Position numbers and translations under genes: made by a program
Notes under the pieces: generated by a model
The model's input: only the letters and a program-made list of their open reading frames with translations
The model's database searches: none
What the model was told of the DNA's origin: nothing
Shown here: positions 50,767-60,289 of the stretch, one piece after another
Layout: each line of letters opens with the position of its first letter
Position numbering within the stretch: position 1 is the stretch's first letter
Assembly (NCBI GenBank): GCA_964551545.1
Contig: CAZKCT010000002.1
Span: 23,888-87,887 of the forward strand
Source: Thiopontia sp964551545
Lineage (GTDB): Bacteria; Pseudomonadota; Gammaproteobacteria; GCF-002020875
DNA length: 64,000 bases
Direction: 5' to 3'

Positions 50767-52854
50767 TTAGGCGGTATGTAGCAGAGAGATGTCGGCAATA
50801 CGCAGGAACTGGCTCCGTAGCTGAGAGAGCAGTGCCAGTCGATTATGACGCACAGCCTCATTGTCGCTCATCACCATCACCGCTTCGAAGAAGGTATCGA
50901 CCGGTTCGCGCAGGGTAGAGAGTACCTCTAGGGCCTGATCGTATTGGTCATTGCTCAGCGCATCGTCGAGCTGTTGTCGAATCTGCTCCAGTTCTCTGGC
51001 CAGAGTCTTCTCGGCCTCCTCTTCAAACAGGGCCGTGTCCACCTGCTGAGGAATGGTCTCGTCACTCCTCTTCAGCAGGTTGTGAATCCGTTTGTTGGCC
51101 GCACTGAGGCTGGCGGCCTCATCACGGTTGATGAAACCACTAACGGCTGTAATGCGGTGGTTGAAGTCGAGGGGTTGGGTGGGACGGCAGGAGAGAACGG
51201 CATCGAAGGTCGTCGCAGTGACACCACGCTCCTGATAGTAGCTGCGCAAGCGCTCCAGTACGAAGTCGAACACTTTGGCGGTTGTATCAGCGGCAATCTT
51301 ATCGCCATATCCCGCTGCGGCAGCCTCAATCAGTGTCAGCAGATCAAGCGCGCGCTGGTTTTCGATCATGATGCGGAGCAACCCCAGTGCGGCACGGCGC
51401 AGTGCAAAGGGATCCTTGTCCCCAGTCGGAATCATCCCGATCCCGAAGATGCCCACCAGTGAATCCAGTCGTTCCGCCAATGCAACGGCTTCCCCTGTGG
51501 ATGAGGCAGGAAGCTGATCACCCGAGAAGCGGGGCATATACTGCTCATCCAGCGCACCTGATACCTCTGCAGGCTCATTGCCGTGCTCGGCATAGTAGCG
51601 TCCCATGGTTCCCTGAAGATCAGGGAACTCTTTCACCATGTTGGTGAGCAGATCACACTTTGCCAGCATTGCGGCTCGACGGGCGTGTTCTGGATGGGAC
51701 CCAAGCTGGTCAGCAATAGTGGCAGCGAGTGTCGCAACCCGTTCCGATTTGTCCAACAAGGATCCCAACTTATCTTGATAGACGACCTTCTTGAGTCCTT
51801 TCTGGTGAGCCTCCAGAGGCTTCTTCAGATCCTGTTCCCAGAAGAAAGCGGCGTCAGAGAGGCGAGGGCGGATAACGCGCTCGTTACCATGCTGCACTTT
51901 TGAGGGATCAGAGCTCTCGATATTACTGATGGTGATGAAGTGGGCCATCAGCTGGCCATTGTCATCTACCACCGGGAAATACTTCTGATGCTCCTGCATG
52001 GAGGAGATCAGCGCCTCTTGAGGTACCTCGAGAAAGTGTGTGTCAAAGCCGCCGCTGATCGCAACAGGCCACTCCACCAGCGCGGTCACCTCATCCAGTA
52101 GATTGGGGTCAATGACTGCATTGCCACCAAGCTGGTCGGCAACACTTTTTACCTGTTGTTCAATTTCCGCCTTACGGCTGGAGAAATCGGCCATCACCAT
52201 GCCCTCGGCCTTGAGCTGGTTGGCATAGTTCATTGGATTGGTGATGGTGATCAGGTCGGGGTGGTGGAAACGGTGTCCTCGGCTCTGGTTTCCGCTCTCA
52301 ATATTGTAGAGCAGGGCAGGAACCACGGCATCCCCAAGCATTGCAATGATCCAGTGAACCGGGCGCAGGAATTCGACCTCTGAGGCCCCCCAGCGCATGC
52401 GCTTGGGGATCGGCAGACGGTCGAGTGAATTTTGTAAAATCTTTGGTAGGAGTTCTATTGCAGGAAGTCCCTGTTGCTTGATGGTGACGCCCATCCAGAC
52501 CCCCTTGGGGGTATCAATTCGCTCTAGTTCCTCAACGGCAACTCCACATGATTTTGCAAATCCCTGCAGTGCTTTAGTCGGGTTTCCATCGGCATCAAAA
52601 GCGGCCTTTTCGGCAGGGCCTTTGCGCAGATTTTCGCGGTCCGCCTGTTGAGTCTGTAGTCCCTCAATCTGTACGGCAAGGCGACGCGGCGCAGCGTAGA
52701 GCGTGATCTCCCCATGTTTCAGTGCCGCCTGCTCCAGTCCCAGCCCAATCTCACGGCCCAGTGCCTGACTCAGTTTGGCCAGTGATTTGGGTGGCAGTTC
52801 TTCGGTACCGAGTTCGAAAAGAAAGTCTTTCGCTGTATGGTTCATCTCACTCAT
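50767..52854 (-). CDS. glyS: Glycyl-tRNA synthetase beta subunit
   Basis: 695 residues. LFELGTEELPPKSL start, KRMRWG, FLRPVHWI, and a C-terminal anticodon-binding region. The beta subunit of the bacterial alpha2beta2 synthetase. ATGA overlap with glyQ. Confidence 0.96.
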   Translation of the reverse strand: MSEMNHTAKDFLFELGTEELPPKSLAKLSQALGREIGLGLEQAALKHGEITLYAAPRRLAVQIEGLQTQQADRENLRKGPAEKAAFDADGNPTKALQGFAKSCGVAVEELERIDTPKGVWMGVTIKQQGLPAIELLPKILQNSLDRLPIPKRMRWGASEVEFLRPVHWIIAMLGDAVVPALLYNIESGNQSRGHRFHHPDLITITNPMNYANQLKAEGMVMADFSSRKAEIEQQVKSVADQLGGNAVIDPNLLDEVTALVEWPVAISGGFDTHFLEVPQEALISSMQEHQKYFPVVDDNGQLMAHFITISNIESSDPSKVQHGNERVIRPRLSDAAFFWEQDLKKPLEAHQKGLKKVVYQDKLGSLLDKSERVATLAATIADQLGSHPEHARRAAMLAKCDLLTNMVKEFPDLQGTMGRYYAEHGNEPAEVSGALDEQYMPRFSGDQLPASSTGEAVALAERLDSLVGIFGIGMIPTGDKDPFALRRAALGLLRIMIENQRALDLLTLIEAAAAGYGDKIAADTTAKVFDFVLERLRSYYQERGVTATTFDAVLSCRPTQPLDFNHRITAVSGFINRDEAASLSAANKRIHNLLKRSDETIPQQVDTALFEEEAEKTLARELEQIRQQLDDALSNDQYDQALEVLSTLREPVDTFFEAVMVMSDNEAVRHNRLALLSQLRSQFLRIADISLLHTA

Positions 52855-53756
52855 GAGGCATCTCCCAGCATCGGGAATCCAAGGCTCTCGCGACGCTCAT
52901 AATAGGCCTGTGCCACAGCGCGTGAGAGGGTACGGATGCGACCGATAAAGCGGGCGCGCTCGGTGACAGAAATGGCGTTGCGAGCATCCAGCAGATTGAA
53001 GAGGTGAGAGGATTTCAACATCATCTCGTAGGCGGGTAGTGGCAGCCCAGCCTCAATCAATTTCTTGCTCTCCGCCTCGCAGCTATCGAACTGGTGGAAC
53101 AGCCCCTCTACATTGGCGTGCTCGAAATTGTAGGTCGACATCTCCACCTCGTTCTGGTGGAAGACATCTCCGTAGGTGACCTTGCCTAGCGGGCCATCGG
53201 TCCAGATGAGGTCGAAAACACTCTCGACCCCCTGTAGGTACATCGCGATACGCTCCAGTCCGTAGGTGATCTCACCAGTGACAGGGCGACAGTCGAGACC
53301 GCCCACCTGTTGGAAGTAGGTGAACTGTGTCACCTCCATACCGTTGAGCCACACCTCCCAGCCCAGCCCCCAGGCACCAAGCGTTGGAGATTCCCAGTTA
53401 TCTTCTACAAAACGGATATCGTGGGTCAGTGGATCAATGCCCAACATCTTCAAAGAGTCGAGATAGAGCTGCTGGATCTCCAGCGGAGAGGGCTTGATCA
53501 CCACCTGAAACTGGTAATAGTGCTGCAGGCGGTTGGGGTTTTCGCCATAGCGCCCATCCGTGGGGCGGCGTGAAGGCTGTACATAGGCGGAGCTCCAAGG
53601 CTCTGGCCCAATCGCACGTAAAAAAGTGGCGGGATGGAAGGTTCCGGCCCCCACCTCCATATCATAAGGCTGATTGAGGATGCACCCCTGATCGGCCCAG
53701 TAGTTCTGGAGCGCAAGAATCAGCCCCTGAAAGGTGGATGGATCGTAATTACTCAT
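52851..53756 (-). CDS. glyQ: Glycyl-tRNA synthetase alpha subunit
   Basis: 301 residues from ATG 53756 (frame opens at 53891); E. coli has 303. FQGLILALQNYWADQGCIL, PYDMEVGAGTFHPATFLR, WSSAYVQPSRRPTDGRYGENPNR and GLDCRPVTGEITYGLERIAMY are diagnostic catalytic-subunit motifs. Divergent from trpB. Confidence 0.97.
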   Translation of the reverse strand: MSNYDPSTFQGLILALQNYWADQGCILNQPYDMEVGAGTFHPATFLRAIGPEPWSSAYVQPSRRPTDGRYGENPNRLQHYYQFQVVIKPSPLEIQQLYLDSLKMLGIDPLTHDIRFVEDNWESPTLGAWGLGWEVWLNGMEVTQFTYFQQVGGLDCRPVTGEITYGLERIAMYLQGVESVFDLIWTDGPLGKVTYGDVFHQNEVEMSTYNFEHANVEGLFHQFDSCEAESKKLIEAGLPLPAYEMMLKSSHLFNLLDARNAISVTERARFIGRIRTLSRAVAQAYYERRESLGFPMLGDAS

Positions 53757-53939
53757 TTGTGACTCATGGAAAATCTGAAATGTCGATTCCGAAAAAGGGG
53801 GAGAGTATAGCGTGAAAGCGGGTTGTGAAGAACCGCCGGGGAGAAAGTGATCTTGGTCAGTTGTCAGTTCCAGATGGCTTTTCCTCGACAAAAGTCTCGG
53901 CTACTATCGAGAACCAGTTTATCAACCGAGGAGCTCGTT

Positions 53940-55166
53940 ATGCAGTCCAACAGTTTTGATCATCCACTTCCCGATGCCGAAGGGCAATTTGGAGAGTACG
54001 GCGGCAGTTATATTCCCCCGCAGCTGCAGACGATTATTGATGAGATCACAGCGGCCTATCACGAGATCAAGCAAGAGCCCTCTTTTCTGCAGGAGCTGAT
54101 GCGGCTCTATCAGCACTATGTTGGGCGTCCCAGCCCGATTTTTTATGCGGAACGCCTCTCGGCCAAATATGGTGCAGAGATCTATCTGAAGCGTGAAGAC
54201 CTGAATCACACCGGGGCCCACAAGATTAACCACTGTCTTGGGGAGGCGCTGCTGGCAAAGAAGATGGGCAAGACCAAGCTGATTGCAGAGACAGGGGCTG
54301 GGCAGCATGGCGTTGCGCTGGCCACCGCTGCGGCACTGGTGGGGTTGGAGTGTGACATCTATATGGGCGAGGTCGATATCGCCAAAGAGCACCCCAACGT
54401 GGTGCGGATGTATATCCTGGGTGCACGGGTGATTCCCGCTACCCATGGTCGAAAAACCCTGAAGGAGGCGGTTGATGCCGCTTTTGAGGCCTATCTGCAA
54501 GACCCAGTGAATCAGTTTTACGCCATTGGTTCGGTGGTTGGTCCACACCCCTTTCCAATGATGGTGCGAGACTTCCAGTCGATTGTTGGCAATGAGGCTC
54601 GAGAGCAGTTCCAGCAGATGACGGGGAAATTGCCGGATCACCTGGTTGCCTGTGTTGGGGGCGGCTCCAATGCGATGGGGCTGTTCAGTGCGTTCCTTGA
54701 GGATGAGTCCGTTTCAATGCATGGCGTAGAACCCTCCGGGCACGGTCTGGAGGAGGATGGCGAGCACGCTGCCACCATTACCAAGGGTGCCCCCGGTGTT
54801 ATGCATGGCTTCAAGTCCTACATGCTGCAGGATGAGGAAGGTCAGCCGATGGAGGTCTACTCTGTGGCCAGTGGACTTGATTACCCTTCGGTAGGGCCTC
54901 AACACAGCTACCTAAAGGATATCGGTCGGGTCAACTACCATACCATCGGTGACACCGAGGCCATTGAGACCTTCTTTGAGCTCTCTCGTTTGGAGGGAAT
55001 TATTCCAGCCATTGAGTCCTCCCATGCTGTTGCTCACGCTGTGCGGATGGCGAAAGAGGGTGAAAAAGGAACCATTCTGATCAACCTGTCGGGCCGCGGT
55101 GACAAGGATATCGATTTTGTCGCAGAGCACTGGGGGAAGGATTACGGCCTCCCAGACAAGATCTAG
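53940..55166 (+). CDS. trpB: Tryptophan synthase beta subunit
   Basis: 408-residue PLP enzyme joining indole and serine. PLP lysine in KREDLNHTGAHKINHCLGEA, ETGAGQHGVA, phosphate loop GGGSNAMG and the terminal LSGRGDKDID. Start ATG 53940 behind CGAGGAG. No trpA or other trp gene follows; it stands alone, unlike the usual trpFBA order, so the alpha gene must be elsewhere. Confidence 0.96.
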   Translation: MQSNSFDHPLPDAEGQFGEYGGSYIPPQLQTIIDEITAAYHEIKQEPSFLQELMRLYQHYVGRPSPIFYAERLSAKYGAEIYLKREDLNHTGAHKINHCLGEALLAKKMGKTKLIAETGAGQHGVALATAAALVGLECDIYMGEVDIAKEHPNVVRMYILGARVIPATHGRKTLKEAVDAAFEAYLQDPVNQFYAIGSVVGPHPFPMMVRDFQSIVGNEAREQFQQMTGKLPDHLVACVGGGSNAMGLFSAFLEDESVSMHGVEPSGHGLEEDGEHAATITKGAPGVMHGFKSYMLQDEEGQPMEVYSVASGLDYPSVGPQHSYLKDIGRVNYHTIGDTEAIETFFELSRLEGIIPAIESSHAVAHAVRMAKEGEKGTILINLSGRGDKDIDFVAEHWGKDYGLPDKI

Positions 55167-55188
55167 CAGAGAGGATCACACAAAGCGC

Positions 55189-55227
55189 GGGACCATCTAG
55201 ACCATGTTTGTTGGTCTAGATGGTCCC
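55189..55227. terminator. Perfect 16-base hairpin behind trpB
   Basis: GGGACCATCTAGACCA pairs with its exact complement (55212-55227) around a 7-base loop. It lies between convergent trpB and the CNNM gene. No T-run on either strand, so factor-independent termination is not assured; an RNA-stability or bidirectional stop role is likely. Confidence 0.55.
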
Positions 55228-55243
55228 ACTGTCTCTAGTGAGA

Positions 55244-56296
55244 CTATTGATCAGAGAGATCCAGCCCCATCTCTTTTGCCCGTTTGCGCCAGAGCGAGCG
55301 GGCGAGCTGCTGCATATCAACGGTGCGATCGCTCTCGTCAACAATCTCCAGACCGAGGAGGGTCTCCAGCAGGTCCTCCAGTGTGAGAACTCCAGCGACA
55401 GTACCGTACTCATCCACCACTAGCATCATGTGGGTACGTAGTCGCAGGAATTGATCAAAGGCCTCTGAGAGAGGCGTGGACTCTGCGACCACCATGATGT
55501 CACGACGGTAGTTGCTGAGTGGATTGTCGCCGTTGCCCCGGGCTTGTGCCAGCAGGATGTCGCTGCGAAAGACAAAGCCGGTAATCTCGTCGGGATCTTC
55601 GTGGTAGATCGGAATGCGAGAGAAGGGGGTATGGTCATATTTGTGAAAAAACGCCTCGACTCGAATTTGATCCGATAGCGTAAAAAGTACGGGCCGTGGC
55701 GTCATCGCATCACTGACCTGAGTGTCATGGAGCCTCAGTAGGTTATTGAGGATAGTTGACTCCTGTTGAGAGAGCTGCCCCTCCTGCTCGCTTAGTTCAG
55801 AGATGGCCTGGAATTCACTGCGGCTGAGGCCATCTTTTGATTTTTTCTTCGCGATTCGGGCGGTCAATTTTTCTGACAACAGCACAAATGGATAGAGTAG
55901 CCAGACCAGTACCCGCAGGCTGAATGCGGTTGCTGGTGCCAGCTCTCGCCAGTAGTAAGCGCCGAGTGTTTTGGGAATGATTTCGGAGAAGATGAGGATC
56001 AACAGAGTGAGGACGGCAGAGATCACGCCAACCCAGGCACTGCCAAAGACGGCGGCTGCCTGTGCGCCAGCTCCGGCAGCCCCCACGGTGTGGGCAATGG
56101 TGTTGAGTGTAAGGATGGCAGCGAGGGGTTGGTTGATCTGTTGCTTGAGTTTGCGCAGTGGTGCAGCAGCGGGCTTCTTCTCTTTCTCCATCAGCGCAAT
56201 ATGGGCGGAGGTGATGCTGAGAATCACTGCCTCGGCAATGGAGCAGAGGAAGGAGAAGAGCAGGGCGATCAGAATGTAGATGATCAGTAGCGTCAT
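55244..56296 (-). CDS. CNNM/CorC family membrane protein (DUF21-CBS)
   Basis: 350 residues. N-terminal DUF21 with three to four helices (FSFLCSIAEAVILSIT, LTLNTIAHTVGAAGAGA, FSEIIPKTLGAYY), then a CBS pair (about 195-320: VSDAMTPRPVLFTL, MLVVDEYGTVAGVLTLEDLLE). The C-terminal CorC/HlyC domain is absent, as in short members. Relatives export Mg2+ or Co2+. Four-base overlap with the methyltransferase upstream. Confidence 0.88.
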   Translation of the reverse strand: MTLLIIYILIALLFSFLCSIAEAVILSITSAHIALMEKEKKPAAAPLRKLKQQINQPLAAILTLNTIAHTVGAAGAGAQAAAVFGSAWVGVISAVLTLLILIFSEIIPKTLGAYYWRELAPATAFSLRVLVWLLYPFVLLSEKLTARIAKKKSKDGLSRSEFQAISELSEQEGQLSQQESTILNNLLRLHDTQVSDAMTPRPVLFTLSDQIRVEAFFHKYDHTPFSRIPIYHEDPDEITGFVFRSDILLAQARGNGDNPLSNYRRDIMVVAESTPLSEAFDQFLRLRTHMMLVVDEYGTVAGVLTLEDLLETLLGLEIVDESDRTVDMQQLARSLWRKRAKEMGLDLSDQ

Positions 56297-56916
56297 GATG
56301 CTGCTGTTCGCACCCAGTGGAAGTAGTTGAACTGTTGCGCCTTGTTGGCGGGGGTCTGGTGGTTCTCTGAAGCCTCTCCGATGAGCTCGAATCCACCATC
56401 GAGTACTTTGGCCATCTTCTCTGCGCTGTACTGCACAATTTCCAGATCGCTGCAGCGTGTGGGCCCACCGATGGCAAAGGCGGCGATGATTAGGTGACTA
56501 CCGACAGGGAGTGCCTGCTTTAATATTTTCACATAGCATTGTTGGTCGGCTGGATCCGTCAGAAAGTGAAAGACGGCACGATCATGCCAGAGAGAGTAAG
56601 GGTGCGGCGGCTCAAACTGGGTAATGTCTGACTCGATCCACTCGACAGAGTGCGCCTTCTGCCCCAGCCGTTGTTGGGTGTATTTCAGTGCGGTGATGGA
56701 GAGATCAAGTACAGAGAGGTGGCTGTAGCCCTTGTCAATCAGGCGATCAACCAGTACCGAGGCACCGCCCCCGATATCGATCATGGGGGCGTCCAGTGCA
56801 ATGTTGCTACGCTCAATGAGCTGTAGGGAAAGTGTTGGCTCCTTCTGATACCAGCTGACCTCGAGAGGGGACTTGTTCTGGTATACCTTTTCCCAGTGAG
56901 ATTTTTTATCTGACAT
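56293..56916 (-). CDS. Class I SAM-dependent methyltransferase
   Basis: 207 residues. Motif I MIDIGGGASVLVDRLID, post-motifs LSVLDLSITALKYTQ and WHDRAVFHFLTD. The SYQKEPTLSLQLI start and WHDRAVFHFL resemble small methyltransferases of the Tam/UbiE-like group. Substrate unknown. Coupled to the CNNM gene. Confidence 0.82.
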   Translation of the reverse strand: MSDKKSHWEKVYQNKSPLEVSWYQKEPTLSLQLIERSNIALDAPMIDIGGGASVLVDRLIDKGYSHLSVLDLSITALKYTQQRLGQKAHSVEWIESDITQFEPPHPYSLWHDRAVFHFLTDPADQQCYVKILKQALPVGSHLIIAAFAIGGPTRCSDLEIVQYSAEKMAKVLDGGFELIGEASENHQTPANKAQQFNYFHWVRTAAS

Positions 56917-57003
56917 TGTGACGGTTCACCCATCGTTTAATAATCATCTGCAAAGTGTAGCACTCTGTAATGAGTTGGATAGGGCAGGGGAATCAAACTC
57001 GGC

Positions 57004-57465
57004 TTAGGGAATGGTCAGTTTGTGATCCGGGTCAGCAACCTTCTTGGCCAGCACTGAAAGAATCATTTTATAGATGGTGTCATTGGTGGCTGGTTTGCGC
57101 AGGAAGGCGTTGACATAGGGGCGCGCCTGTTCCAGATCGGCCTCCTCTTCTGCGGTGATCATCAGAATGATGCGGTGTTGATGGACTGGATACTCCCGTA
57201 CCTTTTTGGAGAAGGCGAGACCATCCATCACCGGCATGTTCCAGTCTGCAAGAATCAGATCGGGCTGACTGGTCATTGTGGCAAAGGCGATCAGCCCATT
57301 AGTCGCGGTGGTAATGTTCTCTCGGGCGATCCCCAAATCGAGGAGGATCAATCGATAGGCGTCGATATTGGTGGGCATATCGTCGACAATCAATACTTTC
57401 AGTTGAGCAAGCAGTGGTCGCAGCTTTTTCTGTAGTGCTGGATAGTCGATGGTGTTCTGGTTCAT
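57004..57465 (-). CDS. Single-domain response regulator
   Basis: 153 residues, CheY-like receiver only (KVLIVDDMPTN, phosphoacceptor Asp in ILADWNMPVMDG, ITAEEE, LRKPA). N-terminal 15 and C-terminal 20 residues are extensions. ATGA overlap with the hybrid kinase gene, its likely phosphodonor. Output partner unknown. Confidence 0.9.
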   Translation of the reverse strand: MNQNTIDYPALQKKLRPLLAQLKVLIVDDMPTNIDAYRLILLDLGIARENITTATNGLIAFATMTSQPDLILADWNMPVMDGLAFSKKVREYPVHQHRIILMITAEEEADLEQARPYVNAFLRKPATNDTIYKMILSVLAKKVADPDHKLTIP

Positions 57466-59183
57466 GCGGTTTTACTTTCAGCGTCGCAGTTGAGTGTGGG
57501 CAGAGAGAGAACAAAGGAGACTTGCTGCTCACCATTGCGGAGTTCGATGGTTCCACCGATGCGTTTCAGGATCTGTTGTACATCATAGAGCCCGACACCA
57601 TTTCCATCGGCCTTGAGAGAGAAGCCTTGTTCAAAAATCTGTGTGGCGACATCGCTGGCAATGGGCTCTCCCCGGTTGCTGATGGTGATCTCTGCTCGCC
57701 CCTCCTGCCAGGTTGCCTGGATGCTAATCATGCACTCCTGCTGTAGCTTGGTAAGTTGTTCAAAACTCTCCGATGTGCCTTGTTCGATAAGCTGGCTGAA
57801 GTACTCATCAACCGCATCAGCGGCATTGTTGAGTAGATTGAGAAGCAGGGTTTGCCCATCAATCGGCGTGGTAGAGATACAACCCTGAAGCGCGTCATCA
57901 AGTTGGAGCTCAACAGGTTTCCCCTTGCCTCGGGAGGTGATGGAGAAGAGGGTGACCACCTCCTCGATTTTCTCTCGAATGGGAAGGCGCTCCTCCTGCA
58001 CGGCACTCTTGCGAGCATTCTCCAATGCCAACTGGACCATCGTCTTGATCATCGAGATCTGACCCTGAACCATGCCCATTCGCTCTGGGTTGAGCAGTTC
58101 CGGGATCTCCTCTGGGTGATCCTGGTTCTCAGCGACCCGTTCCGCGATGCCTCCAAGATAGCTGATGGAGTTTTTCATGGTGTGTGCGGTGGAGCGGAAG
58201 AGATTGAAGAGTTGTCGTTGCTGGCGCAGTAGTGTCTCTTTCTGCTCCAGGGAGTGACTTATCTCCTCTTCATGGTCGGTAATATCGATGGCAAATTCGA
58301 GCATCTGCTGAATCTCACCCGACTCATCAACAATCGGGATGCCATGAACCTCAAAGAGGCGAGGGGCACCATCGTTGTCGTAGTGGGTATGGCGGACCAT
58401 CGTTGGTTTTCCAGAGGAGAGAACGGTCTGTAGTGGACACTCACCATGGTCCTGATGGCAGGGGTGCTGTTGGTGGTGGAGCTGTTGATAGCAGGTGGTA
58501 CCGAGGTCAGTGGTATCGACCGATCCGGTATTGAGAAGCACCTCATAGCTGCTGGTATCGATCACAGTTACTGGAATAGGCAATGCAGCAAAGAGCTGCT
58601 GTAACCAGGAGCGATAGAGAAAGTTATTGTTCGACTCCTGTTGCAGCTGTTGATCCCGATTCCAGTTGGCGCAGGCGTTGTAGGCCATATGTTCGATCTC
58701 TTCAGGAATGAAGGGTTTTCGCATGAAGAAGAGGCGATCATGCACTGCACGCCGAAAGGCACTGGGCTGATAGTCCGAGTAGGCTGAGGCAATGACAATA
58801 TGGAGCTGTGGGTCGATCGCCCGTAGTCTGCGGGCGGTCTCTAATCCATCCATTCCAGGAGGCATGCGGACATCAACAAAGGCGACGGCAAAAGGGCGTC
58901 CTTGTTGTCGGGACTCTTCTGCCAGCTCCAGACTCTCTTGGCCCTGAGAGGCGACGGTTAGCTCAAAGTGGTGGTTGCCAATCGATGTTGAGGCGGTAGG
59001 GAACAGCTCCGGGTTTTCCAAAAAGATCTGTGGTGGAGCAGAGGGGGCAAGAATGGTCTCATAAAGGCTGAGGACTGCTGCATCATCATCAACGACCAGC
59101 ACCCGATAATTGGCTAACATCTCTGGCTGTGCTGAGAATGTCGGTTTTGATGTGGCGGACAGGGAGGTTTCAGGGCGATTCAT
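57462..59183 (-). CDS. Receiver-PAS-histidine kinase hybrid
   Basis: 573 residues, cytosolic. An N-terminal receiver (YRVLVVDDDAAV, phosphoacceptor in FVDVRMPPGMDG, RKPF), a PAS domain (about 210-310) with Cys/His-rich text (CYQQLHHQQHPCHQDHGECP) that might bind metal, and a histidine kinase core: His in FRSTAHTMKNSI, N-box LLNLLNNAADAV, G1 ISNRGEPI, G2 GNGVGLYDVQQI. Receiver-first architecture suggests input from another kinase. Operon with the CheY-like gene behind a good promoter. Confidence 0.9.
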   Translation of the reverse strand: MNRPETSLSATSKPTFSAQPEMLANYRVLVVDDDAAVLSLYETILAPSAPPQIFLENPELFPTASTSIGNHHFELTVASQGQESLELAEESRQQGRPFAVAFVDVRMPPGMDGLETARRLRAIDPQLHIVIASAYSDYQPSAFRRAVHDRLFFMRKPFIPEEIEHMAYNACANWNRDQQLQQESNNNFLYRSWLQQLFAALPIPVTVIDTSSYEVLLNTGSVDTTDLGTTCYQQLHHQQHPCHQDHGECPLQTVLSSGKPTMVRHTHYDNDGAPRLFEVHGIPIVDESGEIQQMLEFAIDITDHEEEISHSLEQKETLLRQQRQLFNLFRSTAHTMKNSISYLGGIAERVAENQDHPEEIPELLNPERMGMVQGQISMIKTMVQLALENARKSAVQEERLPIREKIEEVVTLFSITSRGKGKPVELQLDDALQGCISTTPIDGQTLLLNLLNNAADAVDEYFSQLIEQGTSESFEQLTKLQQECMISIQATWQEGRAEITISNRGEPIASDVATQIFEQGFSLKADGNGVGLYDVQQILKRIGGTIELRNGEQQVSFVLSLPTLNCDAESKTA

Positions 59184-59314
59184 AGGTTTTGGTTTTTGCG
59201 TACTGCCTCCTCAGCGGCATTGAAAGGTGGATTCAGCCAATTGCCCCGATTGACTGGCTCTCACTGCCCTGGATCACTCTCGAAAAAATTTGTTCATGAT
59301 CTTTCAGAGCGGAG

Positions 59315-59343
59315 ATTATAGATAATTATGAGACTAAAATCAA
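59315..59343 (-). promoter_or_regulatory. Promoter of the hybrid-kinase operon
   Basis: On the minus strand TTGATT (59343-59338), 17-base spacer, perfect TATAAT (59320-59315). Start predicted near 59308, leaving a leader of about 125 bases. Confidence 0.7.
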
Positions 59344-59391
59344 TAAATCAGTTGAATGCTAATGGTTGTTATTCAGTCGGCCAATTTGGGG

Positions 59392-59664
59392 TTAAAGGAG
59401 AGGGGATAGATAGATGGCAAGTGTGAGCAGTGGAAGCAGATAAAAATAGAGTCGCATCAGTCGACGCAGGAGAGGGTGGGCATTTTTCAGTCCCATAAAG
59501 TGGTCAATCACAATACGCCCTTTGATGGCGATGGTGATGGTGACAAAGAGTCCCAGCCCTAGCCCTGGGTCGGCAGACTCTCCGATCCAGCCCCCGCCCA
59601 GTGTGAGCGCAAGGAGGATGATCCAGAGCCAGTCAAGCTGGTGTTGTTGAATCCACTGTCTCAT
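59392..59664 (-). CDS. NorF/cytochrome oxidase subunit IV-like small membrane protein
   Basis: 90 residues with three hydrophobic segments (LDWLWIILLALTLGGGW, LGLGLFVTITIAIKGR, YFYLLPLLTLAIYL). Matches prokaryotic oxidase subunit IV (CoxD/NorF-like) in length and pattern (IAIKGRIVIDHFMGL). Overlaps norE by four bases. Confidence 0.72.
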   Translation of the reverse strand: MRQWIQQHQLDWLWIILLALTLGGGWIGESADPGLGLGLFVTITIAIKGRIVIDHFMGLKNAHPLLRRLMRLYFYLLPLLTLAIYLSPLL

Positions 59665-60242
59665 CGAAGTAGATAGACCAGAGGGAAGATGATTAGCCAG
59701 ACCAGATCGGTGGCGTGCCAGTAAGAGGCAAACGACTCCAGCCCTTCATGTTGGTCAGCACGGTAGAAACCACTGTAGGTACGAAGTATCACCCAGAGCA
59801 GGCCGATGGCTCCCCAGAAGACATGCACCATATGGGTGAAGGTGAGGTAGTAGTAGACGGTAAAGAAGATCCCGCTGCGCCCGTGGATATCGTGAGCCAT
59901 GTTCCACTGCAGCTCCCATGACTTGGTGATGGCGTAACCGATGATGGTGAGCAGCACCAGTGAAAGCCAGAATAGGGTCATCGAGCGTTGGTCGTTGCGG
60001 ATCGTGCGGACCGCTTTGGCGACAAAGTAGCTGCCGGTGATCATCATCACCGTATTGATCATCCCGGCCATGGTGTTGAGCTGGTTGGGGCCGACCTCGA
60101 AAGCCTCGGGGTTGTAGAGACGGGCGACAAAATAGACGCCAAACAGTAGCCCGAACTCGGTCATCTCGGCCAGAATACCGGCCCAGATGCCGCGACTGCC
60201 GGGGGTCTGCACCTCAGGAAGAGTGGTGGCTGTGGTTGTCAC
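59661..60242 (-). CDS. Cytochrome c oxidase subunit III family protein (NorE-like)
   Basis: 193 residues, five hydrophobic helices. GIWAGILAEMTEFGLLFGVYF, FTVYYYLTFTHMVHVFWG and SYWHATDLVWLIIFPLVYLLR are subunit III signatures; five helices and length point to NorE rather than CoxC. GTG start 60242. No norCB or coxAB follows, so its oxidase or reductase partner is elsewhere. Confidence 0.82.
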   Translation of the reverse strand: MTTTATTLPEVQTPGSRGIWAGILAEMTEFGLLFGVYFVARLYNPEAFEVGPNQLNTMAGMINTVMMITGSYFVAKAVRTIRNDQRSMTLFWLSLVLLTIIGYAITKSWELQWNMAHDIHGRSGIFFTVYYYLTFTHMVHVFWGAIGLLWVILRTYSGFYRADQHEGLESFASYWHATDLVWLIIFPLVYLLR

Positions 60243-60289
60243 AATCTTCCCACCATAGAGTGTTTGTACCAGAGGTGATGTGAGTTAAA

